From assembly GCA_035476635.1 (NCBI GenBank), contig DATILI010000332.1, positions 1 through 40,223 on the forward strand: a stretch of 40,223 nucleotides of DNA. The letters run 5' to 3'. Origin of the DNA: DATILI01 sp035476635 (GTDB taxonomy: Bacteria; Pseudomonadota; Gammaproteobacteria; Burkholderiales; Burkholderiaceae_C). This document shows positions 39,679-40,223 of the stretch, in pieces. Below the pieces are notes generated by a model. The model ran no database searches, was not told where the DNA came from, and saw only the letters and a list, made by a program, of their open reading frames with translations. A program made the position numbers and the translations under genes. How positions within the stretch are numbered: the first letter of the stretch is position 1; each line of letters starts with the position of its first letter.

Positions 39679-40223
39679 ATGAACAACATACTGGTGGTGG
39701 GTGCCGACCGTGGAATCGCCAACGCGATCTGCCGGCAGCTCGAGGCGCGAGGCGAGCATGTCATCGCCGCGTGCATGGGTGAGGGCGAGGGCTTCACCGA
39801 AGGCGGCGTCGACACGATCGGCGGTATCGATGTGACATCCGCGCCGGCCGTGGCCAAGCTGGCCGAGGCACTGCGCTCGCGCGGCGTCCGCCTGGACTGG
39901 ATCCTGCACGTGGCCGGCGTGCTCGGCCTGGACGAGCTCGGCAAGATCGACTATGACGACATGCGCCGCCAATTCGAGATCAACACACTGGGTCCGCTGC
40001 GCGTGGTCGAAGCCTGCTTCCCGTTCCTCGGGCCCAACGCAAAGGTAGGCATCGTGACCAGCCGTGTCGGATCGCTGGGTGACAACGGTTCGGGGGGTAT
40101 GTATGCGTATCGGGTATCCAAGGCGGGCGCCAACATGGTCGCCTTGAACCTGCATCACGACCTCATCAAGAAGGGCATCTCGGTGGTCGCGCTGCACCCG
40201 GGCATGGTGGCTACGGACCTCAC
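39679..40223 (+). CDS. Short-chain dehydrogenase/reductase (3' end outside the window)
   Basis: The first 181 residues are visible. The nucleotide loop is MNNILVVGADRGIANAICRQ (GxxxGIA), the NAG-type motif appears as HVAGVLG, then NTLGPLRVVEACFP, the Ser region IVTSRVGSLGDN, and the catalytic YAYRVSKAG (YxxxK). PGMVATDL follows, typical of SDRs. The closest style is the C-factor/CsgA-like group. It follows the CoA-transferase by 13 nt with an AAGGAAG Shine-Dalgarno, so the two probably act in one pathway under the LysR regulator. Confidence 0.93.
   Translation, partial: MNNILVVGADRGIANAICRQLEARGEHVIAACMGEGEGFTEGGVDTIGGIDVTSAPAVAKLAEALRSRGVRLDWILHVAGVLGLDELGKIDYDDMRRQFEINTLGPLRVVEACFPFLGPNAKVGIVTSRVGSLGDNGSGGMYAYRVSKAGANMVALNLHHDLIKKGISVVALHPGMVATDL

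Noticed and set aside
1..40223. CRISPR array, prophage, integron or defence island
   Set aside because: No regularly spaced repeats, integrase, transposase or phage structural genes were found; the only toxin-like sequence is the decayed PIN fragment.

Overview
The window looks like the chromosome of a GC-rich betaproteobacterium of the order Burkholderiales, most likely Comamonadaceae. This is inferred from the SAH riboswitch in front of ahcY, the ahcY-tlyA-metF order, the neighbourhood rplM-rpsI / DUF6776-like / bactofilin / erpA / anmK / M23 peptidase / tyrS, and a paaABCDE cluster behind a TetR-type palindrome. Gene density is very high. No tRNA, rRNA, CRISPR array, IS element or prophage was seen, and no gene-free stretch exceeds 300 bases.

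Layout. 1-1854 (minus): a HAD phosphatase cut by the window edge, and prfC. 1933-5736 (plus): a methyl-cycle operon (SAH riboswitch, ahcY, tlyA, metF) followed by an RlpA-like lipoprotein. 5740-7781: a WYL regulator divergent from a protein built of two copies of one domain. 7802-11685 (minus): the five phenylacetyl-CoA epoxidase genes paaABCDE with their promoter and operator. 11695-14718: rlmJ, and a membrane-anchored Ser/Thr kinase. 14756-17462 (plus): the rplM-rpsI operon with promoter and terminator, then a coiled-coil membrane protein, a bactofilin and erpA. 17472-20037 (minus): an M23 peptidase and anmK, both cell-wall genes, divergent from tyrS. 21372-21600: a broken vapC-like toxin remnant. 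21608-24364: a CDF cation transporter, dtd, and the convergent ybeY-phoH pair. 24397-32130 (plus): a two-component system, ruvAB and a three-gene ABC exporter, in tightly packed order. 32114-38290 (minus): a run of seven genes from a LysR regulator to an ether-lipid-type fusion protein. 38457-40223 (plus): a family III CoA-transferase and an SDR enzyme that runs off the window, divergent from the LysR gene.

Most genes are conserved housekeeping functions. The item most worth following is the polypeptide at 32114-33889. It joins an alkylglycerol-monooxygenase-like di-iron hydroxylase to a TMEM86/YhhN (lysoplasmalogenase-like) domain, so two ether-lipid-cleaving activities may be combined in one membrane protein. 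Other points of interest are the domain-duplicated protein with its divergent WYL regulator, the competing RNA structures around the SAH riboswitch, two copies of a REP-like palindrome (one of which supplies the last codons of the fusion gene), a perfect 26-bp palindrome inside the kinase gene, and a frameshifted vapC relic behind tyrS.
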